Assembly (NCBI GenBank): GCA_016867335.1
Contig: VGJU01000008.1
Location: 1 to 35,563 of the forward strand
Origin: Candidatus Zixiibacteriota bacterium
GTDB lineage: Bacteria > JAAXHH01
Length of the DNA stretch: 35,563 nt
Direction of reading: 5' to 3'
Part shown: one piece after another, positions 1 to 8,913 of the stretch
How the letters are laid out: each line of letters opens with the position of its first letter
How positions within the stretch are numbered: the stretch's first letter is position 1
Position numbers and translations under genes: made by a program
Notes under the pieces: generated by a model
What the model was told of the DNA's origin: nothing
Seen by the model: the letters and a program-made list of their open reading frames with translations, nothing else
The model's database searches: none

Positions 1-90
1 GATCTACGGCGCATTTGGCGCTTGACGGATGCTTATTTTTATCCCTACATTACGGGTTGCATGTCGTTGGAAGGGCGGGTTAGCCGATAG
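1..90 (+). CDS. Possible C-terminal fragment of an upstream gene
   Basis: Reading frame 1 is open from the window edge to a TAG at 88-90. It gives 29 residues that contain ITGCMSLEGRVSR near the end. The stretch is too short to recognise a family. It could be the tail of a gene lying to the left, or chance. A promoter-like TTGACG lies inside it, which weakens neither reading. Confidence 0.25.
   Translation, partial: DLRRIWRLTDAYFYPYITGCMSLEGRVSR
22..51 (+). promoter_or_regulatory. Candidate sigma-70 promoter for the ilvE operon
   Basis: TTGACG at 22-27 and TACATT at 46-51 are separated by 18 bases, about 105 bases before the ilvE start. The -10 match is only 4 of 6, so this is a weak call from pattern alone. 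Confidence 0.3.
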
Positions 91-155
91 GACGCACCGC
101 CGCAGACAAACGGTTTCAGGGGGTGTCAACCCGCCTACCGCAGAGAGGCATATTC

Positions 156-1223
156 ATGGAAATCAGCGTTACGCTGGGACCTCGTGGCCGTCAGCCGCGT
201 CCCGCCGACTCCGAACTCGGGTTTGGCAATTATTTTACCGATCACATGTTTTTGATGGACTATACGCCGGAACGCACATGGCACGATGCCCGAATCGTAC
301 CGTATGGCCCGCTGGCGCTTGACCCGGCGGCGTTGGTGCTTCACTACAATCAAGAGGTGTTCGAGGGTACCAAAGCCTATCTTCAACCCGACGGCGGCAT
401 TGCCCTGTTCCGACCGTATAGCAACATCGAGCGAATGAACCGTTCGCTTGCCCGCATGGTTATGCCCCAACTTAACGCGGAAGATTTTTTGCACGCGATG
501 AAAGAACTGGTGCGTACGGATCGATCTTGTTTTCCCACATCACCCGGCACGGCGTTGTATCTGAGACCCACGACGATCGCCACCGAGGCGAGCATCATGG
601 TACGGGCGTCAAAAAATTATCTGTTTTTTATCATCATCTCGCCTGTAGGCGCTTACTTCAAAGAAGGACTCCGCGCCACCCGCATCTACGTGTCGGACGA
701 ATATGTCCGATCCGCAAAAGGGGTGGCCGGTTCCACCAAAACTTCGGGCAATTACGGCCCCACGCTCATGGTCGCTCAGGACGCGATGGCAAAGGGATAC
801 GCACAAGTGTTGTGGCTGGACGCCATGGAACACCGGTATGTGGAAGAGGTAGGACAGAGCAACATCTTTTTTCTGTTTGACGACGAGTTGGTCACGCCAC
901 CGCTTACCGGAACCATACTGCCGGGGGTCACACGCGACTCGGTGATCCAATTAGCGCGGCACTGGGGGATAAAGGTCGCCGAGCGCCCCGTCGCCATCGA
1001 CGAAGTGGTGGAAGGGTGTGCAAGCGGACGACTCAAAGAAGCGTTTGCGGCGGGAACCGCCGCCGTGATCTCGCCCATTGGCGGGCTGGGATACAAAGGG
1101 CACGACAACACGGTAGGCAATGGAGCCACGGGGCCTCTAGCGTCACGGTTTTATGAAGAAATCACCGGTATACAGACCGGTCGTCGTGAAGATCCGTTTG
1201 GATGGCGGATCAAAATCGCATAA
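156..1223 (+). CDS. ilvE: Branched-chain amino acid aminotransferase (class IV)
   Basis: PLP enzyme for the last step of leucine, isoleucine and valine synthesis, or the first step of their breakdown, using glutamate and 2-oxoglutarate. The 355 residues match the longer IlvE type. The Schiff-base lysine is K195 in STKTSGNYG, and the phosphate and carboxylate-loop region EEVGQSNIFF is near 230-239. The ATG at 156 is preferred over an upstream in-frame GTG at 123 because AGAGAGG sits 7-8 bases before it and the extra 11 residues look unlike the family. The gene ends 3 bases before the nucleotidyltransferase start, so the two are probably co-transcribed and translationally coupled. The family assignment is firm; the direction in vivo is not visible from sequence. 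Confidence 0.93.
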   Translation: MEISVTLGPRGRQPRPADSELGFGNYFTDHMFLMDYTPERTWHDARIVPYGPLALDPAALVLHYNQEVFEGTKAYLQPDGGIALFRPYSNIERMNRSLARMVMPQLNAEDFLHAMKELVRTDRSCFPTSPGTALYLRPTTIATEASIMVRASKNYLFFIIISPVGAYFKEGLRATRIYVSDEYVRSAKGVAGSTKTSGNYGPTLMVAQDAMAKGYAQVLWLDAMEHRYVEEVGQSNIFFLFDDELVTPPLTGTILPGVTRDSVIQLARHWGIKVAERPVAIDEVVEGCASGRLKEAFAAGTAAVISPIGGLGYKGHDNTVGNGATGPLASRFYEEITGIQTGRREDPFGWRIKIA

Positions 1224-1226
1224 CCT

Positions 1227-1742
1227 ATGACCGATAACGCTTCTATCGTTGCGCTCGAAGAACTGACCGATACACGCGAAAGGCTCGGACGTATCGTATG
1301 CACGTCGGGGGGGTTCGATCCGCTTCACCCCGGCCATGCTTCGTGTCTGATCGCCTCGCGGAATTTCGGGGATACGCTTGTCGTGTTGGTCAACGGCGAC
1401 GGTTTTCTGAGACGCAAAAAAGGCAAACCGTTTATGGACCTTACCGCTCGCTGTCGTGTCGTGGCGTGTATCCGGGGTGTGGGCTACGTGGTTCCGTTCG
1501 AAGTCGAAAACGACGACACCGTCTGCGAGGCCCTTAGGATGCTTCGCCCACACGTATTTACCAAGGGCGGCGACCGTACGGACATCTCCAACATCCCGGA
1601 GTGGACGGTATGCCGAGAACTGGGGATCGAACTGGTGACCGGAGTCGGACAGGCCAAAGCATGGAGCAGTTCCGACTATCTTCGGCAATGGGGCGAGTTT
1701 TGGGCAAGCGTCCACCCGCGCGAAAGCAAAACGCCGGTATAG
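1227..1742 (+). CDS. RfaE/GCT-like nucleotidyltransferase
   Basis: Small cytidylyltransferase-fold protein (171 residues) resembling the adenylyltransferase half of RfaE/HldE and glycerol-3-phosphate cytidylyltransferases. The nucleotide-binding signature GGFDPLHPGHASC lies at about residues 28-40 with the HxGH motif HPGH, and the later part has KGGDRTD and a C-terminal SSSDY segment in place of the usual ISTT-like motif. The family joins a sugar or alcohol phosphate to ATP or CTP. The natural substrate cannot be told here, and no heptose genes are nearby. It starts 3 bases after ilvE and is followed 27 bases later by map, all on the same strand, so an operon is likely. Confidence 0.82.
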   Translation: MTDNASIVALEELTDTRERLGRIVCTSGGFDPLHPGHASCLIASRNFGDTLVVLVNGDGFLRRKKGKPFMDLTARCRVVACIRGVGYVVPFEVENDDTVCEALRMLRPHVFTKGGDRTDISNIPEWTVCRELGIELVTGVGQAKAWSSSDYLRQWGEFWASVHPRESKTPV

Positions 1743-1769
1743 GCTCAGGAGCCATCGACAGGGATAGGC

Positions 1770-2555
1770 ATGGGGATCATTCTAAAGACAGCGGAACAGA
1801 TCGAGACGATCAAAAAAAGCGGACGCGCGGCAACGGAGATTCTTCAGCGGTTGGGTGAAGCGTCGAAACCGGGCGTCTCGACGGGAGAGCTGGACGAACT
1901 GGCGCGGCAGTGGATTAAAAAGTACGGAGGGATTTCTTCATTTCTTGGATACCGGCCCACGTACCATCCTCCCTATCCGGCCACCATCTGTGCTTCGATA
2001 AACGACGAGGTGGTCCACGGCGTACCGAGCCGACGGCGTTTTCTCAAGGAAGGCGACATCATCGGGATCGATTTTGCCATCATCCTCAACGGCTATCACG
2101 GAGATACGGCTTTTACCTTTCCCATCGGACAGATTTCTTCACAGGCGCAGCGCCTGCTCGACATTACCCGCGAATCGTTATACTTGGGTATCGCAGAGGC
2201 CAAGGCGGGTAACCGCATTGGAGACGTGGGGCATGCGGTACAGCATTTTGTCGAGACACACGGCTATTCGACGGTGCGGGATTTGTGTGGGCACGGGGTG
2301 GGGCGTCAGTTGTGGGAAGAGCCGCAAGTACCCAACTACGGTCGTCCGGGGCTCGGTCAGCGGCTCAAACCCGGCATGGTGATCGCCATCGAGCCGATGG
2401 TTTGCATCGGAACCCACGAGGTGCGTGTGCGGGACGACCAGTGGACTACCGTCACCGCAGACGGTAAATGGTCGGCGCACTTCGAGCATACCGTCGCTAT
2501 CCTGTCGGATGGTCCGGAAATCCTCACCGCAAACTTCGAACTATGGGGAAGGTAG
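1770..2555 (+). CDS. map: Methionine aminopeptidase, type I
   Basis: Cytosolic metalloprotease that removes the initiator methionine from new proteins. The 261 residues match the bacterial type I length. All expected metal and substrate residues are visible in order: histidine in VVHGVPS, aspartate in GIDFAI, aspartate in HGDTAFTF, histidine in CGHGVGR, glutamate in AIEPMV and glutamate in FEHTVAI. The ATG at 1770 is preceded by AGGGA at a normal spacing. It is the last gene of the ilvE operon and ends 7 bases from the convergent antiporter stop, with no obvious hairpin terminator in between. Confidence 0.95.
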   Translation: MGIILKTAEQIETIKKSGRAATEILQRLGEASKPGVSTGELDELARQWIKKYGGISSFLGYRPTYHPPYPATICASINDEVVHGVPSRRRFLKEGDIIGIDFAIILNGYHGDTAFTFPIGQISSQAQRLLDITRESLYLGIAEAKAGNRIGDVGHAVQHFVETHGYSTVRDLCGHGVGRQLWEEPQVPNYGRPGLGQRLKPGMVIAIEPMVCIGTHEVRVRDDQWTTVTADGKWSAHFEHTVAILSDGPEILTANFELWGR

Positions 2556-2562
2556 AAAACGG

Positions 2563-4503
2563 CTATGGGGCTGTTGCGGTGGATTTACCCCAGAAGCGTA
2601 CCAGCAGGGTGAGCGCCGTCGCGCCCAAAAGAAGAGACACCCACGGATTGACACCGTATGCCGACGGCAGATCGCCGAGCAGAATACCCACCATCCCTAC
2701 CGTCATCGCGTATGGCATCTGGGTGCGCACATGGTCGATATGATCGGCTCCGCAAGCCATCGAAGACATGATGGTCGTGTCCGAAATGGGAGAGCAGTGA
2801 TCGCCCCATACCGCGCCGCTCAACACACCGGCGATGGTCCCTAAAAGCAGTGTATGCGCTTCGCCGCCCGTGATCCCTGCGGCCTGCGCAACCCCCACGC
2901 AAAGCGGAACCACTAGCGGCGTAACCAACGCCATCGTTCCCCACGACGTTCCGGTGGCAAAACTGACCAGACAGGCAATGACAAACGTCAGCGTCGGCAC
3001 AAGGTGCGGCGACAGAAACCCGGTGGCTACCGACACGATATACCGGGCCGTTTGCATCTCCTCACACGCCGCCACAAGCGCCCAGGCCAGCACTAAAATC
3101 ACCACAGCCAGAAACACCGACTGCGCCCCGGCCAGCCAAGCATTCAGACAGTCGGTAAGACGCATCTGGCGCAGACCGACGGTTATCACAAAAGCCAGCA
3201 GGGTGCCGATGAGGGAACCCCATAGCAAAGCCCTGCTTCCGTCCGCCTTGCCAAAAACCGTCCACAGGTCCGCCGTGGCCGTATCCGCTCCACCTGCGAC
3301 AAGCGCATCTCGCCCCGTAGCCCACATCCCCCAAAACGTCACCAGCATGACCGTCAGCAAGGGTATTGCCGCGTATATCCAGTGACGAACCTGCCCGTCT
3401 ACGGGTTTGAGTTGGCTGTCGGCATCTCCGCTCAACGGCGCGGCTCCGTCGGCGAGGAGCTTGCCTGTCGTCCGCGCTCTGCGCTCGGCGGGAAGCATGG
3501 GACCAAAGTCGCGTTGCATCACGGCGATCAGGACCACGAAAAACATCATCAAGAGTGGATAAAAACGGTAAGGGATCGTCTCCAAAAAAATCTGATAGGC
3601 GTTATAATCCAGTTGGACGCTTCTCAGGGCATCTCCGATCAACCCCACTTCGAAGCCTATCCAGCCGGAAATAAGCGCCACACTGGCAACCGGCGCGGAG
3701 GTGGCGTCCACGATAAACGAGAGTTTTTCGCGGGAGATACGCAACCGGTCCGTAATCGGGCGCATCGTGTTGCCGACGACCAGCGTGCTGACAAAGCCTT
3801 CGAAAAAGATGATCATGCCAAGCGCCCATGTCGCCAAATGGCCGGAGCGCGGGGTTTTTGCCCATCCCGTCACCACCTCGACCACACCGTAGACCGACCC
3901 GTTACGGGCGATGATGCCGATCAGCCCGCCAAGAACAAGGATGACAAGCAGTACCGAAGCATTCCAACTTGAGGAAAGACTTCCGAGGATCAGTTGATCG
4001 CCCCAGCGCAAAACAGCCAGAAACGGGTTGTATCCGGCGATAAACAGCGCGCCTAAAAGACCGCCTGCGGCGAGTGCCGCAAGCACCTGACGAAACGCCA
4101 CCGCCACCACGATGGTCAAGAGCGGGGGAAGAAGCGTCATCCATCCGGGCAGGACGCGCAACGACCGATCCACGATCTCCTCGCCGATCTGCGTTTGAAC
4201 CGTATACACGCCTGCCACCGAAACCAAAAGCGTTTCGGGAGGCGAAGGCTGTGCGCCGATCAGAAGCCCGGTGCGTGCCGTTGCTTCCACCTCCTGGCCT
4301 TTGTCGTCAAAAACCCGGAACGTATAAGGCGTCACATCCGTCGGTTGCTGCGCGGGCGTCTCGATCGATACGGTAAAAGGGATGTCGGACACCCCCATGC
4401 CGGGCAGGTGTACGATCGGCGAACCGGTCTGTGCGTACACGACGTCCGGAAGAACGAGCAACGCGGTGGCGATCCCGGCGGAGAGGACTGCGGATTTTAG
4501 AAT
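2563..4503 (-). CDS. NhaC-family Na+/H+ antiporter with N-terminal exported domain
   Basis: Polytopic inner-membrane sodium/proton antiporter of the NhaC (COG1757) type. After a leader of about 25 residues ending DVVYAQT there is an extracytoplasmic beta-rich segment of about 80 residues. Many hydrophobic helices follow from PGWMTLLPPLL onward, with family-like motifs GTSWGTMALVTPL and GDHCSPISDTTIMSS. No ATG or GTG gives a proper leader. The best fit is ATT at 4503, six bases after a perfect GGAGG, which yields a typical signal peptide (ILKSAVLSAGIATALLVL). TTG at 4461 is the fallback start but cuts the leader and has no ribosome site. The start and ribosome site lie inside the left copy of the 23-bp repeat that bounds the carotenoid block. 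Confidence 0.85.
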   Translation of the reverse strand: MLKSAVLSAGIATALLVLPDVVYAQTGSPIVHLPGMGVSDIPFTVSIETPAQQPTDVTPYTFRVFDDKGQEVEATARTGLLIGAQPSPPETLLVSVAGVYTVQTQIGEEIVDRSLRVLPGWMTLLPPLLTIVVAVAFRQVLAALAAGGLLGALFIAGYNPFLAVLRWGDQLILGSLSSSWNASVLLVILVLGGLIGIIARNGSVYGVVEVVTGWAKTPRSGHLATWALGMIIFFEGFVSTLVVGNTMRPITDRLRISREKLSFIVDATSAPVASVALISGWIGFEVGLIGDALRSVQLDYNAYQIFLETIPYRFYPLLMMFFVVLIAVMQRDFGPMLPAERRARTTGKLLADGAAPLSGDADSQLKPVDGQVRHWIYAAIPLLTVMLVTFWGMWATGRDALVAGGADTATADLWTVFGKADGSRALLWGSLIGTLLAFVITVGLRQMRLTDCLNAWLAGAQSVFLAVVILVLAWALVAACEEMQTARYIVSVATGFLSPHLVPTLTFVIACLVSFATGTSWGTMALVTPLVVPLCVGVAQAAGITGGEAHTLLLGTIAGVLSGAVWGDHCSPISDTTIMSSMACGADHIDHVRTQMPYAMTVGMVGILLGDLPSAYGVNPWVSLLLGATALTLLVRFWGKSTATAP

Positions 4504-4516
4504 GTGTATCCTCCGT
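4494..4516. repeat. 23-bp direct repeat, left copy
   Basis: Identical over 23 of 23 bases, in the same orientation, to 9232-9254. It covers the GGAGG ribosome site and the ATT start of the antiporter. Together the two copies bracket the carotenoid genes, as expected for an insertion that duplicated its target or a site-specific attachment core. Confidence 0.85.
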
Positions 4517-4636
4517 TTCTGGCTAACTATTGGCGATAGCGGTCATCCATAGTTTGGCTATGAGGACAGAAAGCCGGGTTGGAAGAGGGAAATTCGAAGA
4601 AACAGGTAGCAGCCCGTTAGCGTATACAAAAACATG

Positions 4637-6106
4637 TTACCCACGTTCGAACCTTTGAATCAGCTCGCAAGTGATCTGCGCTGAAAGAAGCACGGTGGGG
4701 GTCCCACCGCCAGGGTGCGAACTCCCACCGACGCGGTACAACCCGTCATACCGGGTGGACTTATTCGACGGACGTAGAAAGGCATTCCGCCAGCCATGTG
4801 AATGTGCGCCGTATATCGCCCCGCCAGGCATTGAGTAGGTCCCGGCAATTCGGCGTGGCGTCCAGACATCGCTCACGACGATGTCCGATTCGATATCCGG
4901 AAAGCCACTTCGGCGGAGACGCTCGAAAACACGGCACCGCGCCGTACCGATCTGCTCCTCATCCCACAGATCCCCATCATTGGCCGGGGCATTGGCCATG
5001 ATGAAAAGCGTTTCGCCTTCACCAAGCACGAGAGATCGGTCACTGCGGCTCGGGGTATTCACGTAAACCGTTGGGTCGTCAGGAAAACAACGTTCGTCGA
5101 ACAGTTGAGCGAACTCGCGCCGGTAATCTGCCGAAAAATACAGCGAGTGATGGGATAGTCCGGGGAGTTCCCGTCGGAGTCCCAACAGGAAAACGAGTCC
5201 GGACATGGAGCGATGGGTGGAAGGCATACCCTGCGCGTTGGATTCACCGAGCAGTTTGGGTCCCTCCGAAGCGTCGCCATTCATGACGACTACATCGCCA
5301 GGTAAACGATTGCCGTCGGCCAGATGTACGCCTTTCACTTTGCGGTTCTCGTGTTCAATACGCACAACCTGCGCCCGGGGGATCAGGTCTACACCCATTG
5401 TAGTGGCCAGCTCAAGTAACCCTTGAACGATCCGATACAGGCCACCACGCGCATACCAGCCGCCGAACGCGAACTCCAAATAGGGGATGATGGCGAGCGT
5501 CGCTGGCGCAGCGTATGGCGAGGAACCTACATAAGTCGGATAGCGGTCATAAAGCTGTTGCAGATAAGGACTCTGGAAATGGGCGGCGACCGTTTTGTGG
5601 TAATTACCCCAACCATAGCGAAGGGGCAGATGCCGTAACACACCGAGGTCCGTTGCACGAGGCCTATCAAGCGGACGGCGCTTGAGAAAGGTTTGCCGCG
5701 AAACGTCATAGAGACGCGCACCCAGTCGCAGAAACTTGAAGAAGCCTTCTACATCACGTGGCTCAATCATACGCACGGTTGGCAGCCACTCAGGCAACGA
5801 GGAGGTGTAGGTAAAGCGCACCCCATCGTCGTAAACATACTGGGCAAGCGGGTGCATCTGTATGAGTTCAACGTGATCCTGCAAACGGCTGCTGGCTGTC
5901 TCGAATAATTCTTGAAACACCCAGGGCATGGTAATCAGCGACGGTCCGGTGTCAAACTGAAAGCCTGCCTGGCTCCAGTAATTCATTTTGCCACCGAAAG
6001 TGTCACCTTGCTCGCAGACGGTAACCTGCCAACCGTTAACTGTCAGCCGTAAGGCCGTTGCCAACCCCCCCAGGCCCCCGCCAATGATCACCGCACGTTT
6101 CTTCAT
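4637..6106 (-). CDS. CrtI/CrtD-type carotenoid desaturase (paralogue 1)
   Basis: FAD-dependent phytoene-desaturase family protein (489 residues from ATG 6106). The dinucleotide-binding GGGLGGLATAL is at residues 9-19, followed by the family motif FDTGPSLITMPWVF and a C-terminal FAD-proximal segment GGSSHPGGGTPTVLLSAQ. The SSHPGGG form resembles CrtD, CrtN-b and isomerase-like members more than plain CrtI, so it may act on a later, already desaturated or hydroxylated carotenoid. This is inference. The start at 6106 is chosen over upstream in-frame codons because the flavin motif then begins at the usual place and GAGGCG precedes it. It is the last gene of the SRPBCC-crtB-crtI-desaturase operon, 81 bases after the previous gene. 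No lycopene cyclase is in the block. Confidence 0.88.
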   Translation of the reverse strand: MKKRAVIIGGGLGGLATALRLTVNGWQVTVCEQGDTFGGKMNYWSQAGFQFDTGPSLITMPWVFQELFETASSRLQDHVELIQMHPLAQYVYDDGVRFTYTSSLPEWLPTVRMIEPRDVEGFFKFLRLGARLYDVSRQTFLKRRPLDRPRATDLGVLRHLPLRYGWGNYHKTVAAHFQSPYLQQLYDRYPTYVGSSPYAAPATLAIIPYLEFAFGGWYARGGLYRIVQGLLELATTMGVDLIPRAQVVRIEHENRKVKGVHLADGNRLPGDVVVMNGDASEGPKLLGESNAQGMPSTHRSMSGLVFLLGLRRELPGLSHHSLYFSADYRREFAQLFDERCFPDDPTVYVNTPSRSDRSLVLGEGETLFIMANAPANDGDLWDEEQIGTARCRVFERLRRSGFPDIESDIVVSDVWTPRRIAGTYSMPGGAIYGAHSHGWRNAFLRPSNKSTRYDGLYRVGGSSHPGGGTPTVLLSAQITCELIQRFERG

Positions 6107-6187
6107 GTTGCGTTCGCCTCGCTCGAATGACCGCCAGTGTGACAGATTTAGCCGCCCGGCCCGCACCACGTGACGCCTCAATCACAG

Positions 6188-7753
6188 TCAGGTGCTGGGA
6201 AATGGCGAAGTGGGAGATTCTAATGGCGCGTTGTGCATCGGAGCAGGCACTTCAGTTCCAGGGTCTGAAACCCTTTGCCGAATCCTTTCTGCTGTCAGCT
6301 TGCCACTTAACACAACCATCGGCAGGCCAGTGCCAGGCGTGGTACTGGCCCCGGTATAATAAAGGCCATCCACCTCTCTCGCGTAGTTGCGTGGACGGAA
6401 AGGACCAACTTGGAACAAGGTGTGTGCAACGCCGAAGGCCGAGCCGTCATAGAGACCGAAGCGCTCTCGCCAATCATGCGGCGTATAAACTTCCTCTACC
6501 ACGATGCGTTCTGGCAAGATGACTATCCCATGCTGACGCAACCGCTCCAGTATTTGCATTCGGACGGCTTGAGTGGTGGCTTGCCAGTCCACGTCTTTCA
6601 GCTTGCTCAGGACTGGCGTCGGTGTCAGGATGAACAGCGTTGTGTCTCCTGGTGGTGCAAGGTCGGAGTCCGTTGCCGAGGGGACGCTCACATAGAAAGG
6701 TAGATCACCCGGAATCTGGTTGCGTTTGAACAGGTCACTGTACGTGGCCTGACTGTCTTTTGGCAGGAATATCGTGTGGTGCCCAAGGTTTTCAATGGCG
6801 CCGCGGATACCCCAGTAAAAGGTCAGCACACCAGGCGTCATGGGAAGACGGCGTGTTTGGCGGTGCTGTTGTTTCGAAAAGACCTCCTTCGCGATTAAAT
6901 CTGTGTTTGTTGTTGGTAAATCCACGTTGGAGACGACTATCGGCGCTTTGTGTGTGTGACCGTTGGATAGCTCCACACCGGTTATCCGCCTGTTCTCTAT
7001 GAGAACCCGTCTTACTCGCTGTCCCGTGTGAATCACAGCGCCAAGTTCGCAGGCAAGTTTTTCTATCCCGGTGACCAGACTGTAGATGCCACCTTTCGGC
7101 ATCCACAACCCGTAAGCCAGTTCACCATAAGGTAAAATTGAAAAAAGCCCCGGTAGCCTGTAGGGCGACCCACCAAGATACATGCCGTATGAACCGAGGG
7201 CTTCGAGCAAATAGGGACTGCTAAAGAATCGTCGCAATTCGCCGTCGAGTGATCGCCACAGGCTCAAGCGGCGCAATTCGGAGAGTGAAAGCGCTTTTAA
7301 CCATTCGATTGGATGATCAACATTTCGGTTGATTAGCCGACCGAAGGCCATCTGGTACTTGGCCTCCGCATCGCTCAAGAAGGCCAGGACAGAGGTCCTC
7401 GACCCGGGCGCGACCCTTTCGCACTCCTCCAGCAAGCGTTGCAGATTGCTCGACAGCGTGAATCGGGTTCCATCCCGCCATTGAAAACTCACGGAAGGAT
7501 CTACCGGCAGCAGCGTCACGTAGTCGGAAAGCTTACGACCGGCAGCCTCGAACAGTTGCTCAAAAACCCAGGGATAGTTAAGCAGTGATGGACCAGTGTC
7601 AAATCGAAAGCCTTCGCGCTCAATCAAATTGGCACGACCACCGACGCGCTCGTTAGCCTCATAGAGCGTTACGGCAAACCCGGCCAGTTGAAGGTGAATC
7701 GTCGCACTCAGACCCCCCAGCCCACCGCCAATAACGAATACGCTGTTATCCAC
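6188..7753 (-). CDS. crtI: Phytoene desaturase CrtI
   Basis: Flavoprotein that introduces double bases into phytoene, giving neurosporene or lycopene. It has 521 residues, normal for CrtI. GGGLGGLSATI lies at residues 9-19, FDTGPSLLNYPWVF follows near 52-65, and the C-terminus carries the CrtI signature YTGASTTPGTGLPMVVLSG. A proline-rich tail of about 25 residues follows the conserved core. The start codon is GTG at 7753, since the fold begins immediately there; no strong ribosome site is visible. It lies 34 bases after crtB and is presumably co-transcribed. A C30 (diapophytoene) substrate cannot be excluded from sequence alone. Confidence 0.92.
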   Translation of the reverse strand: MDNSVFVIGGGLGGLSATIHLQLAGFAVTLYEANERVGGRANLIEREGFRFDTGPSLLNYPWVFEQLFEAAGRKLSDYVTLLPVDPSVSFQWRDGTRFTLSSNLQRLLEECERVAPGSRTSVLAFLSDAEAKYQMAFGRLINRNVDHPIEWLKALSLSELRRLSLWRSLDGELRRFFSSPYLLEALGSYGMYLGGSPYRLPGLFSILPYGELAYGLWMPKGGIYSLVTGIEKLACELGAVIHTGQRVRRVLIENRRITGVELSNGHTHKAPIVVSNVDLPTTNTDLIAKEVFSKQQHRQTRRLPMTPGVLTFYWGIRGAIENLGHHTIFLPKDSQATYSDLFKRNQIPGDLPFYVSVPSATDSDLAPPGDTTLFILTPTPVLSKLKDVDWQATTQAVRMQILERLRQHGIVILPERIVVEEVYTPHDWRERFGLYDGSAFGVAHTLFQVGPFRPRNYAREVDGLYYTGASTTPGTGLPMVVLSGKLTAERIRQRVSDPGTEVPAPMHNAPLESPTSPFPST

Positions 7754-7787
7754 AAACCAGTCCCATGGGTTGAAATGGCCGCTCTAC

Positions 7788-8819
7788 CTACCAGGATAGA
7801 TACGCGAACGGCAGACGCCAGTACTTGCTCGTCGGTAGTCCTCTGAACTTGTCCCTAAAGGGTACACGCTCTCGATGCTGTATCCCAAATGGACTGGCTA
7901 TAATACGCGTGTTGAGCTGCCGATAGACCGTGATACAGGCCTGAACCGCTGTTCGACTGTCTGGTGCAAACGCATCGAGATCAGCCAGAGCCTGATCATA
8001 GTGATCTTCCGCCAAGTTGGCCATATGGCCGATCACACGGTGTATGGCGGCCTGTTGCCCTGGATTCATGGTGTCGAGTTCGTTGATCCCTTCCTCACGC
8101 AGAAGATCGAGCGGTAGATACAATCGCCCGCGCTTCTGATCCTCTGCCACATCACGGAGGAAATTCGTCAGTTGCAGGGCTGTCCCCAGATGGCGAGCAC
8201 TCGTCAGAGCTCGCTCAAAATCGTGACTTCCGTTGGAGCCGTAAACATAGGTTAAAAAATAGCCGACAACAACCGCGCTTCCATAGACATAATGGTCTAT
8301 CAGATCATCCATGGTGCTGAAAACGCGGGGTGTGACATCCTGACGCATCGCCATAAGAAACGAGCGATAGTGTTCCGACGGGATTCCGGCGTCCCGCACG
8401 ACTTGTGTAAACCCGGCCAGAAAGCAGGGGGCATGCGCCGCTAAGGCAGTTTTGATGGATCTGGCCCCAAGAGCAGTTTCATAGTCCTCAGCCCACCGGT
8501 CAAGGCGCGCTGTACGTTCCTCGGGTGTGAGCGCAAACGTGTCCACGATCTCATCCGGATACCGGACGGCGGCATAAATGGCTTCCACCCTGGCGCGCTT
8601 GTCGGGCGGCAGAAAACGGGTAACCATGAAAAAGCTGGTACTGTAAGTGCGTAGCGTGCGGCGCGCCTGTCGGACAATGATGTCCCATGCTGCAGTCTCG
8701 GATGGGGTTTGAACTGCGAGGTGGTGCGTCCGCTGTTCAAGCCGGTTCCACTCGGCATCGCTCCAGGCTTCACGAGGCCGTACGTTCAGAATGTTACTCA
8801 AAAGCGTTTGAATCATCAT
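7788..8819 (-). CDS. crtB: Phytoene synthase (trans-isoprenyl diphosphate synthase fold)
   Basis: Head-to-head prenyl synthase that condenses two C20 (or C15) diphosphates, the entry step to carotenoids. The first aspartate-rich motif is RYPDEIVD and the second is QLTNFLRDVAEDQKRGRLYLP, both intact. An in-frame ATG exists at 8924, but the extra 35 residues look non-homologous and overlap the SRPBCC remnant. ATG at 8819 or 8816 follows a GGAG, so a product of about 343 residues is preferred. It is followed by crtI and the second desaturase on the same strand. CrtB versus squalene or diapophytoene synthase is not settled by the motifs, though the two CrtI-type partners favour carotenoid synthesis. 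Confidence 0.9.
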   Translation of the reverse strand: MMIQTLLSNILNVRPREAWSDAEWNRLEQRTHHLAVQTPSETAAWDIIVRQARRTLRTYSTSFFMVTRFLPPDKRARVEAIYAAVRYPDEIVDTFALTPEERTARLDRWAEDYETALGARSIKTALAAHAPCFLAGFTQVVRDAGIPSEHYRSFLMAMRQDVTPRVFSTMDDLIDHYVYGSAVVVGYFLTYVYGSNGSHDFERALTSARHLGTALQLTNFLRDVAEDQKRGRLYLPLDLLREEGINELDTMNPGQQAAIHRVIGHMANLAEDHYDQALADLDAFAPDSRTAVQACITVYRQLNTRIIASPFGIQHRERVPFRDKFRGLPTSKYWRLPFAYLSW

Positions 8820-8913
8820 CAGCTCCAAGGCTGTCCCGGTAACCTTCCCTAAAACCTTTTCGCCCGTCCGATCTCCATCCGTACACACCGCATAGCGAAT
8901 GGTGAAACCAGAA

